A DNA stretch of 64,000 nt from Ectorhizobium quercum (GTDB taxonomy: Bacteria > Pseudomonadota > Alphaproteobacteria > Rhizobiales > Rhizobiaceae), in assembly GCF_026552795.1 (NCBI RefSeq), contig NZ_JANFPI010000012.1:21505-85504 (forward strand), read 5' to 3'. Position numbers and translations under genes: made by a program. Positions within the stretch are counted from its first letter, which is position 1; each line of letters begins with the position of its first letter. The notes below the pieces were generated by a model. That model searched no databases. It was not told where the DNA came from and was given only the letters and a program-made list of their open reading frames with translations. Shown piece after piece: positions 53,885 through 61,710 of the stretch.

Positions 53885-55330
53885 TCAGAGGGCGCTACAG
53901 ATGTATTTGAGTTCGAGATATTCCTCGATCCCGTATTTCGATCCTTCGCGGCCGAGACCCGATTGCTTGACGCCGCCGAACGGCGCCACCTCGTTCGAGA
54001 TCAGCCCGGTATTGTGCCCGACCATCCCGTATTCGAGCCCCTCGGACACCCGCACCATCCGCGCATGGTCGCGGGTGTAGAAATAGGCGGCAAGGCCGAA
54101 GATCGTGTCGTTCGCCATCGCGATCACCTCTTCCTCGGTGTCGAAGACGAAAAGCGGCGCGAGCGGGCCGAAGGTTTCCTCCTTCGCGACCTTCATCTCG
54201 GAAGTGACGCCCGTCAGGATCGCCGGCTCGAAGTAGAGCCCGCCGAGGCGCTTGCCACCGAGGATCAGCTTCGCGCCCTTGGAGACCGCGTCGGCGATAT
54301 GGTCCTCGACCTTGTCGAGCGCCTTCGGCTCGATCATCGGGCCGATCTCGGTACCGGGCTCGATGCCGTTTCCGACCTTCAGCGCCTTCACCTTTTCAGC
54401 CAGCTTCGCCGCAAACGCCTCATAGATGCCGCGCTGGACATAGAGACGGTTGGCGCAGACGCAGGTCTGGCCCGCATTGCGGTATTTCGAGGCGATGGCG
54501 CCCTCGACAGCCGCATCGAGATCGGCGTCGTCGAAGACGATGAAGGGCGCGTTGCCGCCAAGCTCCAGGCTCATCTTCTTGATGGTCGGCGCGCATTGCG
54601 CCATCAAAAGCCGGCCCACCTCGGTCGATCCGGTGAAGGACAGCTTCGTCACCACCTCGCTGTCGGTCAGCACCTTGCCGATCTTCGAGGCGGAGCCGGT
54701 CACGACCTGCAGGACGCCCGCCGGAATGCCGGCGCGCACCGCAAGCTCGCCCAGCGCCAGCGCCGAAAGCGGCGTCAGGTCGGCCGGGCGCACGATCATC
54801 GAGCAGCCGGCGGCCAGTGCCGGGGCCGCCTTGCGGGTGATCATCGCCGCCGGGAAGTTCCACGGCGTGATCGCCGCGGTCACACCGACCGGCTGGCGGA
54901 TCACCGTGATGCGCTGATTGGCGCGCGGCGCGGGAATGGTGTCGCCATAGACGCGCTTCGCCTCCTCGGCGAACCATTCGATGAAGGATGCGGCATAGGC
55001 GATCTCGCCCTTCGCCTCGGCCAGCGGCTTGCCCTGCTCCAGCGTCATGATGAGGCCGAGGTCGTCGACATTTTCCAGCATCAGTTCGAACCAGCGGCGC
55101 AGCTTCGCCGAACGATCCTTCGCCGCCAGCGCCGCCCAGTCTTTCTGCGCCTTGCGCGCGGCAGCGATCACCGCCGGCATCTCTTCCGGAGCCAGATTCG
55201 GAACGCGGCCGACGACAGAGCCATCGGCCGGATTGGTCACGTCGATCGTTTCCCCCGAAGCGGCCTGCACCCAAGCTCCATCCACAAGGCAGGCACCCTT
55301 CAGAAGGCTCGGATCTTTCAGATTAGACAA
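53885..55330 (-). CDS. gabD: NAD(P)-dependent succinate-semialdehyde dehydrogenase
   Basis: This is a 481-residue aldehyde dehydrogenase. It shows ITPWNFPAAMITRKAAPALAAG, the glutamate base in LELGGNAPF, the catalytic cysteine in NAGQTCVCANR, and the PFGGVKQSGLGREGSKYGIEEYLE C-terminal block of the GabD/SSADH group. It oxidises succinate semialdehyde to succinate, feeding the citric acid cycle. First gene of the operon, divergent from the IclR regulator with paired dyads in between. Confidence 0.93.
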   Translation of the reverse strand: MSNLKDPSLLKGACLVDGAWVQAASGETIDVTNPADGSVVGRVPNLAPEEMPAVIAAARKAQKDWAALAAKDRSAKLRRWFELMLENVDDLGLIMTLEQGKPLAEAKGEIAYAASFIEWFAEEAKRVYGDTIPAPRANQRITVIRQPVGVTAAITPWNFPAAMITRKAAPALAAGCSMIVRPADLTPLSALALGELAVRAGIPAGVLQVVTGSASKIGKVLTDSEVVTKLSFTGSTEVGRLLMAQCAPTIKKMSLELGGNAPFIVFDDADLDAAVEGAIASKYRNAGQTCVCANRLYVQRGIYEAFAAKLAEKVKALKVGNGIEPGTEIGPMIEPKALDKVEDHIADAVSKGAKLILGGKRLGGLYFEPAILTGVTSEMKVAKEETFGPLAPLFVFDTEEEVIAMANDTIFGLAAYFYTRDHARMVRVSEGLEYGMVGHNTGLISNEVAPFGGVKQSGLGREGSKYGIEEYLELKYICSAL

Positions 55331-55370
55331 TTTCGGCCTCCCCGATTAGATATGAATTGGCAGAAATATC

Positions 55371-55405
55371 GTTCAATATACTGAACATCATTCCATAAAC
55401 TGAAC
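55371..55405. promoter_or_regulatory. Paired palindromes, predicted IclR operator
   Basis: GTTCAATATACTGAAC at 55371-55386 is a near-perfect dyad (GTTCA-N6-TGAAC). ATTCCATAAACTGAAC at 55390-55405 is a second, weaker copy. Centres are 19 bases apart, about two helical turns, as expected for an IclR/BlcR tetramer bound between the divergent dehydrogenase and regulator genes. Confidence 0.65.
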
Positions 55406-55463
55406 GTATATCGCAGCGCACACAATTGTCAATCATCGACCCACGCAGACGGGAGGGGAACAC

Positions 55464-56249
55464 ATGCAAGCAGACGGACAGGACGACGGGCAGGCAGCGA
55501 AAGAGACCGGCAAGGGCCGCGTTCCGGCGGTGGTGCGCGCCGTGGCGGTTCTCGACCTGATCGCGGACATGCCGAAAAGCCTCGGCGTGTCGGACATCGC
55601 CCGGCATCTCGGACTGCCGAAAAGCTCGGTCCACGGGATCTGCGAAACGCTCGTCGGCCTCGGCCTTCTGCGATTCGGCCCCGGCGGCTACGGCCCCGGG
55701 CCCCGGCCGCTCAGTTGGAGCGCCGCCTTCCTGCGCCGCTCATCGCTGGTGAGCGAGTTCCAGCATCTCCTCGCCCATGACAGGCGGCTCTCGGACTTTA
55801 CGGTGACGCTCTCGACACTCGACGGGGCGAGCGTCGTCTACCTCGCCTGCCACAACGCAGACAAGCCGCTCGGCTTCATCTTCCATGCCGGCATGCAGCT
55901 GCCCGCGGTCTATACCGCAACCGGCAAGGCGATGCTTTCGGCCCTGCCCGAGGCCGAGCGCCGCGCCCGCATCGCCGGTCCCTGGCATCCGCCCTTCACG
56001 GCGAACAGCGTGCGCGGCCCGGTCGAATTCGAACAGGACGTCCAGCGCTGGCGAACGCTCGGCTATGCCGTCGACAATGGCGAGATCCGCGAGGGCATGG
56101 TCTGTCTCGGCGCGCCGATCCTGAACGACCGGGGAATGCCGGCGGCGGGCATCGCCGTGTCCATGACCAGCGCCGAGGCCCGCCCGGAGGTTCGCGAAAC
56201 GCTCGGCGCGATCATCGTCGAAATCGCCCGGAAACTCTCGGGGCATTAA
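55464..56249 (+). CDS. IclR-family regulator (BlcR-like by context)
   Basis: This is a 261-residue regulator: winged helix (AVAVLDLIADMPKSLGVSDIARHLGLPKSSVHGICETL) and IclR effector domain (AGMQLPAVYTATGKAMLSALPEAERR, GYAVDNGEIREGMVCLGAPI). It is divergent from the succinate-semialdehyde dehydrogenase gene, with two dyads in the intergenic region. In Agrobacterium the analogous BlcR represses until succinate semialdehyde binds. Direct orthology cannot be proven here. Confidence 0.92.
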   Translation: MQADGQDDGQAAKETGKGRVPAVVRAVAVLDLIADMPKSLGVSDIARHLGLPKSSVHGICETLVGLGLLRFGPGGYGPGPRPLSWSAAFLRRSSLVSEFQHLLAHDRRLSDFTVTLSTLDGASVVYLACHNADKPLGFIFHAGMQLPAVYTATGKAMLSALPEAERRARIAGPWHPPFTANSVRGPVEFEQDVQRWRTLGYAVDNGEIREGMVCLGAPILNDRGMPAAGIAVSMTSAEARPEVRETLGAIIVEIARKLSGH

Positions 56250-56563
56250 AGACGGCGGCCGCGCATTTCCCCCAGCCGCTCAGTCCCACCAGTTACGGCA
56301 AGGCACCACCCTTTCGGCGAAGCGTCACCGAAAAGGGTACGGTGAAGGACTAGCCTTCCAATTCAATATCTTAATGGAATTCGACGGAATTTACGGGAAG
56401 CCGGTAATGGAGCGGGTAGCGGGACTCGAATTTGGCAGCCATGTCGTTGATCCAGAATACAATTTCACCAGTCCGCTAGGGCTGATGGACAGAATCTTGG
56501 CAAGAGGCTTTTCATTCCGCGTGCCCCGTCGGTAGCAAGCGCTATGCGCGCTGATGGCAGGCC
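56250..56563. other. Left margin of the accessory island
   Basis: Composition turns AT-richer at about 56340. No transposase, integrase or tRNA gene marks the junction. A 53-codon + strand open frame (56374-56535, MEFDGIYGKPVMERVAGLEF at its start) has protein-like composition and is listed separately. Otherwise nothing recognisable is seen. Confidence 0.5.
56374..56535 (+). CDS. Small ORF of unknown function, possible fragment
   Basis: A 53-residue frame runs from an ATG in AT-rich sequence, on the strand opposite to the island genes. The translation is not repetitive and contains HVVDPEYNFTSPLGLMDRI, which looks like natural protein, but no ribosome-binding site or family match is evident. 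It could be a fragment of a lost gene. Confidence 0.2.
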   Translation: MEFDGIYGKPVMERVAGLEFGSHVVDPEYNFTSPLGLMDRILARGFSFRVPRR

Positions 56564-57082
56564 TCACGCCGTGACCGTGCCTGCCTTTTGGTATCTCCCT
56601 CTCTTCCTCGACCCCGCACGGACGATTTGGCCACCGTGACTGCGCGCGGCTCGCTGTAGCAGTTGCAGGCCATTGGCCAGCAACTTTCGTTTTCGCTCTC
56701 GCTCCCGGGCGCAGGTTGGGCAGGCGGCACCGCGCTTGACGTGCCTGCCTCGCCGCTGCCAGCGATGTCCCGCGCTGCAGAGAAAGTCGTACAGCGCACC
56801 GTCGCCCTGCCACGAGCGGCTGGTACAAATGACCCCAGCGCTGCGGGCCAGCGCATGGAGGGTGTCGAGACGCGCTTGCATATCGCACCGTATGCAGCGG
56901 AGCCGACCGGCCAGCAGCTGTGCCGGTGGCGCCAGAAAGGTGTGGCCATTCGAGCAGGCGAAACGATGCGCGACGTGCCACCCCCTCCAACATTGGTCGG
57001 GGCTGGTAAAGCGCGCGCGCTCAGCTGCGGCGCGGAGCGCGGGCGAACGACTGAGGACGGAATGGGCATCCATTGGATTCAT
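56564..57082 (-). CDS. Zinc-ribbon repeat protein, C-terminally truncated
   Basis: About 172 residues contain two zinc-ribbon units of the form C-x3-H ... C-x2-C: CSNGHTFLAPPAQLLAGRL then RCIRC, and CSAGHRWQRRGRHVKRGA then CPTC. A third unit begins (GLQLLQRAARSHGGQIV) but the frame ends before its cysteines, so the gene is probably truncated or frameshifted near 56600. Similar multi-ribbon proteins of unknown role are known in Xanthomonadaceae and Betaproteobacteria. The start is uncertain: ATG 57082 or 57073. It is the most downstream of the leftward island genes. Confidence 0.6.
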   Translation of the reverse strand: MNPMDAHSVLSRSPALRAAAERARFTSPDQCWRGWHVAHRFACSNGHTFLAPPAQLLAGRLRCIRCDMQARLDTLHALARSAGVICTSRSWQGDGALYDFLCSAGHRWQRRGRHVKRGAACPTCARERERKRKLLANGLQLLQRAARSHGGQIVRAGSRKRGRYQKAGTVTA

Positions 57083-57168
57083 GCAAGCCGGCAAAGCTCC
57101 AAAAATCATGAGGAGCCGCCACGGCCCCCGGGACCGCCAGCAGCCCATCATCCGCTCGTGCGTATCCG

Positions 57169-57675
57169 TTATCGTCCTTGCAGGAGCCCCTCGACATCCG
57201 CTCCAGAGAACGGAATCCTTGGCAGGGACAACTGCCTCAATATCCTCAAGTGCGGCTCCAACTTGACCTTTCTCAGGTTCTCAAGAACAAGACGACCGCC
57301 GGCGACAAGTGGCGGCTCGAAACCATAAATCTCGTCGCTCGCTAGTGGCCCAAGCTCCCGCAGCGCACGCTGGAAAAGCGGGCGCTTGCCTTCATCCTTC
57401 AGGTCTCCATCAGCAGCATCGCGGGCACTGAAGAATGTTCTCACTTCAAAATCACGGTCGTCGGCCTCTTTGGCCTTCGGCTCCGGATTCACCGTCCAGA
57501 ACAAGCCCTTGGCGTAGCTACTCCAACCTTCGGCCTGCCAGTAAGCGAGAAGCTGATCGGGCAGCTTTCCTTTCCCTGCTTCGATGGCATCGGCAGGCAC
57601 GGAAACACTCGCATCCGCCTCGCCGACCTCATCAATGAAAACTTCGAAATCCTCGTCTCTCACATCAACTCCCAA
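57169..57675 (-). CDS. Tdi1-like immunity paralogue with internal deletion
   Basis: This is a 168-residue protein. Its N-terminal ~60 residues (RDEDFEVFIDEVGEADASVSVP) and C-terminal ~90 residues (RPLFQRALRELGPLASDEIYGFEPPL) align with the 59.5-kb paralogue, but about 60 residues in the middle, most of the GAD-like core, are absent and replaced by a short charged linker. Family knowledge: Tdi1 neutralises the type VI DNase Tde1 in Agrobacterium. The deletion suggests a decaying or re-specialised immunity protein. It starts 32 bases after the propeller gene. Confidence 0.72.
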   Translation of the reverse strand: MGVDVRDEDFEVFIDEVGEADASVSVPADAIEAGKGKLPDQLLAYWQAEGWSSYAKGLFWTVNPEPKAKEADDRDFEVRTFFSARDAADGDLKDEGKRPLFQRALRELGPLASDEIYGFEPPLVAGGRLVLENLRKVKLEPHLRILRQLSLPRIPFSGADVEGLLQGR

Positions 57676-57707
57676 GCAAGCGCGGCTTTACGCGAAGCAG
57701 GCTCCTT

Positions 57708-58706
57708 TCATTGACCCATCACACGTCTTGTATCGGGATCAATGTTTCCTGGATGCTCGAATGTTTCCCAATCACTGCCGTCGAAACGCAGGATTTTCTT
57801 CGCGGAAAGAAGCCACAGAACGCCATCCTTTGCTTCAAGTTCGACAACTACCTCAGTGAATGGCACACCATCAATGACAATCGGCTCCAATTTTCCGTCG
57901 ACATACTTGAAAACTCCCGCCTCGCCGCCAAAGTAGGGTACTCCCTGAAATACCGTCACCGCATAAAGATCGGTTTTCAGCGTCTTTCTCGTCACGACCG
58001 TCGGCTTCGTCCCCACCTTCCCTGTCAAGACCGTCCCCTGACTTCCGGCAATCCAGAGAGTTCCGTCCGACTCAACCTGCACTCGGTTCAGTTGAGAGCC
58101 CGTCAGCTTTTCTTCCACTCGCCACTGTTTACGATCAAAATAGGCGATGAAGCCGTCGGAGCCAACCGTGACAATCGTTCCATCGTTTGCCACTCCAACA
58201 TCGTTGAGTAGGAGAAGCGTGCTGGGACCAACCTCGCCAGAGTCGGAAACTCTTGCAGCGAGATCTTGATCGATACGAGTCCATGCACCTTGCTCTTTCC
58301 AGTAAATCCTTCCGGCGTCACCGCATACGAGCAAGGCTCCGTCGACGCATCTGATCTGGGTCAGGTACTCAAGTTCGGAGTCGTCATCAGAAAGCGAAGC
58401 CAGTAAGTTCTCCGTCGAGGACCCGCTCCTGCTATAGGTCTCGACATATCCGTCCTCGGTCAGGGCATGCACTATCCGCTCCGCGCCCTGCACTGGCGGC
58501 CGATAGCAAACAGAGACCACGTTCCAGTCCGGCAGTTCGTGATAGAACCACTTTTTCTCCGTCTGATGCTGATAAAAGTACATGACCGAGTAGGGCGTGT
58601 CCTCCGCCTCTCTCCAGGCGTCCGGAGAACTGGCCACGTAATACATATCGCGGTTGATCGCACATCCGGCAGTAAAGGTGACGGACAAGATTGCTTCTTT
58701 AGCCAT
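57708..58706 (-). CDS. Predicted beta-propeller protein of unknown function
   Basis: This is a 332-residue protein without a clear signal peptide. It has recurring strand-turn units of about 45 residues (RCVDGALLVCGDAGRIYWKE, VANDGTIVTVGSDGFIAYF, VESDGTLWIAGSQGTVLTG, VFQGVPYFGGEAGVFKYVDG, EAKDGVLWLLSAKKILRFDG), consistent with a six- or seven-bladed propeller. It sits between two Tdi1-like genes in one direction, so an accessory immunity or effector-binding role is possible. The ATG at 58706 has AAAGGCG upstream. No named family was recognised. Confidence 0.65.
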   Translation of the reverse strand: MAKEAILSVTFTAGCAINRDMYYVASSPDAWREAEDTPYSVMYFYQHQTEKKWFYHELPDWNVVSVCYRPPVQGAERIVHALTEDGYVETYSRSGSSTENLLASLSDDDSELEYLTQIRCVDGALLVCGDAGRIYWKEQGAWTRIDQDLAARVSDSGEVGPSTLLLLNDVGVANDGTIVTVGSDGFIAYFDRKQWRVEEKLTGSQLNRVQVESDGTLWIAGSQGTVLTGKVGTKPTVVTRKTLKTDLYAVTVFQGVPYFGGEAGVFKYVDGKLEPIVIDGVPFTEVVVELEAKDGVLWLLSAKKILRFDGSDWETFEHPGNIDPDTRRVMGQ

Positions 58707-58848
58707 AGTTATTCGCCTTTTAAAAATCTCCTGGGCCAGTTTCTCCACCCAATTCCCCATAACTACTGAGGGGAACTCGCCGGGCCAATGTTCCTCTCTC
58801 GTCGGCTCGCACGATGAAATCCGGCCCCGCAAGCGCGGCTATGATGAC

Positions 58849-58899
58849 ATCAGGCGGTCAATATCGATATCACGGCATCAGGCGGTCGATATCGACGTC
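58849..58899. repeat. Tandem duplication of a Tdi1-like gene 3' end
   Basis: ATCAGGCGGTCAATATCGAT at 58849 and ATCAGGCGGTCGATATCGAC at 58877 are nearly identical over about 23 bases with a 28-base period. On the reverse strand both encode the tail DIDRLM. The second tail lies just past the stop codon of the intact gene, so a further copy's end remains as a scar. Confidence 0.7.
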
Positions 58900-59532
58900 C
58901 GAGAACGGAACTTTAGGAGGAGCGAGCTGACGCAAAATCATCAAATGCTGGTGAAGCTTGACCTTCTGCAAATTCTCCAAGGCCATTTTCCCGCCAAACA
59001 CGATGGCGGGCTCAAAACTAAAGATCTCATCGGCATCCAAGGGACCGAACTTCTCGACCGCTCTCCTAAACATCGGCTCCCCATCCTCATCCTCGATATC
59101 AAAAGACGATTGCATAGCTGCACCGAAGAACGCAGAAACACTTCCATTTACGCTATCTTCGCTTTGCGGCTTAACATCGTTCGCAAGCGCAATAATGGCA
59201 TGAACGGGGCAAGAAATCGTAAGGCTAGCACCAGTCCGGATGCCGCACGCATATAATTTCCCAAAAGCGGAGCGCGCGAAGACATGGTAATCGTCTAATG
59301 CTTCAAATACCGTTCCTTTTAGCCACGTGGCGATCAAGTCCTGGTACTCTTGCGGATTGACGGTCGCCAACAACCCTTCCGCGTAAGAGCACCACCCCTC
59401 ATCCTTCCAATAAGTCAAAAGTTGTTCGGGAAGGCGACCGCGCCACCGATCAATCACATCCTCCGGAACAGCAAAAGAGTGGCTAGCTTCACCGAATTCC
59501 TCGATAAACACCTCGAAGTCTTCATCTCTCAT
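58870..59532 (-). CDS. Tdi1-like GAD-like/DUF1851 immunity protein
   Basis: This is a 220-residue protein joining an N-terminal GAD-like domain (MRDEDFEVFIEEFGEA, about 1-110) and a C-terminal DUF1851 domain (GEPMFRRAVEKFGPLDADEIFSFEPA, about 145-215). This two-domain layout is that of Tdi1, the immunity partner of the type VI DNase Tde1 in Agrobacterium. The ATG at 59532 overlaps the stop of the preceding 44-residue ORF (ATGA) and has GGAGG six bases upstream. The longer start at 59550 is less likely. No Tde1-type toxin gene is found next to it. Confidence 0.8.
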   Translation of the reverse strand: MRDEDFEVFIEEFGEASHSFAVPEDVIDRWRGRLPEQLLTYWKDEGWCSYAEGLLATVNPQEYQDLIATWLKGTVFEALDDYHVFARSAFGKLYACGIRTGASLTISCPVHAIIALANDVKPQSEDSVNGSVSAFFGAAMQSSFDIEDEDGEPMFRRAVEKFGPLDADEIFSFEPAIVFGGKMALENLQKVKLHQHLMILRQLAPPKVPFSDVDIDRLMP

Positions 59533-59663
59533 GTGGCCTCCGGAGGCCATGGTTTCAGTTCGACGTTCATTCTCTCATTACCTCTGCCGTTCTCAACCCA
59601 GAATGACCGGTCGATCGTGGGGTCGTAGGCGTAGTATTTTTTGATATCGATTTCGAGCGCCAT
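59529..59663 (-). CDS. 44-residue ORF coupled to the Tdi1-like gene
   Basis: This short frame begins with ATG at 59663 and its stop overlaps the immunity start by ATGA. It begins MALEIDIKKYYAYDPTIDRS. The translation looks like real protein and has no shadow-like bias. Being coupled upstream of an immunity gene, it may be the remaining C-terminal end of a lost toxin, or a small independent protein. Not recognised. Confidence 0.45.
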   Translation of the reverse strand: MALEIDIKKYYAYDPTIDRSFWVENGRGNERMNVELKPWPPEAT

Positions 59664-59753
59664 ACAAAGCCTACCGTGGCCTGGGTGTCGCGACGAAGGG
59701 AGCGGGGAAGAAGATAGAGCGGAAGGAGCAAGAGCGGGCGAAGTGGCTGGTGG

Positions 59754-60653
59754 CTACTCGGCCACCTCCAAGCCCTGGGCTTTGCGCTGCGCGCGGACCG
59801 CTTCGGGCGCCTCCGGCGGCCACGTGACGCCACGCGAAACCATCAGGTCGCGCAAGCGCTCGAAGTCGGCGCGAAGCTTGTTGGTGGCCTCGTCCTGGTT
59901 GCTTACCGGCGGCGGCGTCTTGTCGCGCTCCGTCGGCTTACCTGAGCCATCGAGGCTAATGTCGGTAACGGGGGCGGCCGATGCACCTGGCTGCAGACGT
60001 GCCAGCGTCTGATGCACTGCCCAGGCCGTAGACGACCCATTGGTCAACACGTTGTCGACTCTGGAGCCGTGTTCCACCAAATAAATGGCAATTTCGGGAT
60101 GCATGGAGTCCACGGCCTCATCCAACGCAATGCCGCCGATGCTGTCGTGCAGATTGACGTCGGCGCCGCGTTCCACCAGCAGTTTGACGCGGTCCAGCGC
60201 ATCGGAGCCAAGCATGGCCCACTGCAGCAGGTTCGTACCGTCGGCGTTCTGGTAGTCCGGCGAGAGTCCACCATCGAGCATGGCTTGCAGATAGCGGGGA
60301 TCGCGATGGACGAGCGCAGCATGCAGCGGCGTGCCCAGCCCCTTCACCATATGCTCATCGAGCTTCGATCCCAGCGCCGTCAGGGCTTTGACCGCATCGA
60401 AGTTCTCCTTGAACATCGCATACCACAACAGTGTGACCTGCTTACGGCCTGGCTGATCGATCGGCAAACCGCCTTCGATCATGACGCGCACTCGGGCAAT
60501 GTCGCCGGCATCAATGGCCTGAGCGGCTTCGCGTGCGGTTCCGTCGAAGTATGTGGCCGGGGTTTCTCGTTTCATGTCACATCCTGAAAGGCCGGTGCAT
60601 GCCAGCACCAGAATCAGCAAGAATTTCTTCGTCAATTCGCAGCGCATCACCAC
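59754..60653 (-). CDS. Ankyrin-repeat lipoprotein, predicted effector immunity protein
   Basis: This is a 299-residue exported lipoprotein: signal with lipobox LSGC near residue 25, then ankyrin repeats from about 45 to 200 (TPLHAALVHRDPRYLQAMLDGG, TNLLQWAMLGSDALDRVKLL, VERGADVNLHDSIGGIALDEAV). The C-terminal 90 residues are charged. The start is GTG at 60653 or ATG at 60647, three to nine bases after the stop of the PAAR-like gene. Ankyrin lipoproteins directly behind PAAR/DUF4150 effectors commonly serve as periplasmic immunity proteins. Confidence 0.78.
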   Translation of the reverse strand: MVMRCELTKKFLLILVLACTGLSGCDMKRETPATYFDGTAREAAQAIDAGDIARVRVMIEGGLPIDQPGRKQVTLLWYAMFKENFDAVKALTALGSKLDEHMVKGLGTPLHAALVHRDPRYLQAMLDGGLSPDYQNADGTNLLQWAMLGSDALDRVKLLVERGADVNLHDSIGGIALDEAVDSMHPEIAIYLVEHGSRVDNVLTNGSSTAWAVHQTLARLQPGASAAPVTDISLDGSGKPTERDKTPPPVSNQDEATNKLRADFERLRDLMVSRGVTWPPEAPEAVRAQRKAQGLEVAE

Positions 60654-60656
60654 AAC

Positions 60657-61238
60657 CTACCACCCTCCCGACGCACCGCCCGACCAGCTGCCAGAAGCCC
60701 CTCCGCCCTGTCCAAGAGCGGAACGGATCGTGGCCTGGTCTTCCTGCTTTTGCTGTTCGATGCCGTGGCGGCTGATGCGGTTGATCCCATGACCTGGCAG
60801 CTGGTGAGGCGTGCCAACCGCGTCGGGCATCGCCCCTCCCAGCAAGGATTGCAATGGACCGCCGTCCCAAAATCCACCTTCCTGCACATGAGTCAATACC
60901 TCGCCTTCGACCCGGTATGCGTCGATGGCCGAGTTCGTCAGGGTGCCTCCATAGCGGCTGACAGTGTTGGGATGCAGTCCTGCCGCGTTGAAAGTAGTGG
61001 CAGCAATGCCACTGCTTCCCGCCGGCTGGCTGGTGGTACTGAGGTCGTCGACCACCGGATACGGCACGGGCGGCGTGCTGCTGCCCATCGGCGTCTTACA
61101 GACGTCCGGGCTCGCGCTGACCACCTTCCAGCCGTTCTCCTTGCGCGCGATCAGGTTGGCGACCCAGCCGATAGGCTCAGTGTCTGGTGTGTATGCGTGT
61201 GTGTGGCCATCATCATCTCTCCCAACCCGGAAATTTGA
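60657..61238 (-). pseudogene. Truncated PAAR-like (DUF4150-type) type VI effector
   Basis: The frame is open from 61238, just after a TGA, to 60657. The conserved PAAR-like start GWKVVSASPDVCKTPMGSST and PPVPYPV is clear, and coding similarity begins upstream of the first possible start (GTG at 61124) with EPIGWVANLIARKEN. So the 5' end is lost or altered. After about residue 90 the usual domain gives way to a Gly/Ser/Trp-rich tail (GGGASGSWSGGASGGW). Known role of the family: tip of the type VI secretion spike carrying toxins. No complete toxin domain follows. It lies three bases before the ankyrin gene. Confidence 0.65.
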
Positions 61239-61290
61239 TCAGCGGACGCGGGAAGCGCATCCGCTCACGTCCTCGCAGCCACCTCAGAAA

Positions 61291-61710
61291 TTACAGGTTC
61301 CAAGGGTCGATCAGATCGATGCCGCAGTCCGAGAAGTCCTTCACGTTGCGCGTCGCAAGGCCTGCACCTCTGGACCTGGCAATCGCCGCGATCATCGCAT
61401 CCAACTGGCTGATCGGCTTGCCGGCCGCCCGGCGCGTTGCCGCGATCTGCGCATACGCATCAGCCGCGTCGTCATCGAAGGGCAGCACTTGTCCGGCCAG
61501 ATCCGTTCCGAAGATTGCACCGATCGCTTGCAGCAAAGCGACCTTGCGCTGCCCCTCTGGCAACAGTCGCGCGCCGTAAAGCAGTTCCGCGCGTGTCACG
61601 CTGCTGGTGAAGACCGCTGCGCGAGGCTGTGCCTCAAGCCAGTCCAATACCTTGATTTCTGGCACCGGCCGCAGCGTTTCCGACAGGATGTTCGTATCGA
61701 GAATGATCAT
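61291..61710 (-). CDS. fitB: VapC/FitB-type PIN-domain toxin
   Basis: This is a 139-residue PIN ribonuclease: acidic residues in IILDTNILSE, VTRAELLYGA, SQLDAMIAAIA and the C-terminal NVKDF. The length and motif order fit FitB/VapC. It overlaps the antitoxin gene by four bases (ATGA). It is expected to cleave RNA when the antitoxin is degraded. Confidence 0.92.
   Translation of the reverse strand: MIILDTNILSETLRPVPEIKVLDWLEAQPRAAVFTSSVTRAELLYGARLLPEGQRKVALLQAIGAIFGTDLAGQVLPFDDDAADAYAQIAATRRAAGKPISQLDAMIAAIARSRGAGLATRNVKDFSDCGIDLIDPWNL

Noticed and set aside
50870..56249. Complete blcABC operon
   Set aside because: No metallo-beta-lactamase-fold lactonase gene is present; only the two dehydrogenases and the IclR regulator match.
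56564..61238. Complete type VI secretion apparatus or intact Tde1 DNase
   Set aside because: No tss genes, VgrG, Hcp or Ntox15-type toxin were seen; only an effector fragment and immunity-like genes.
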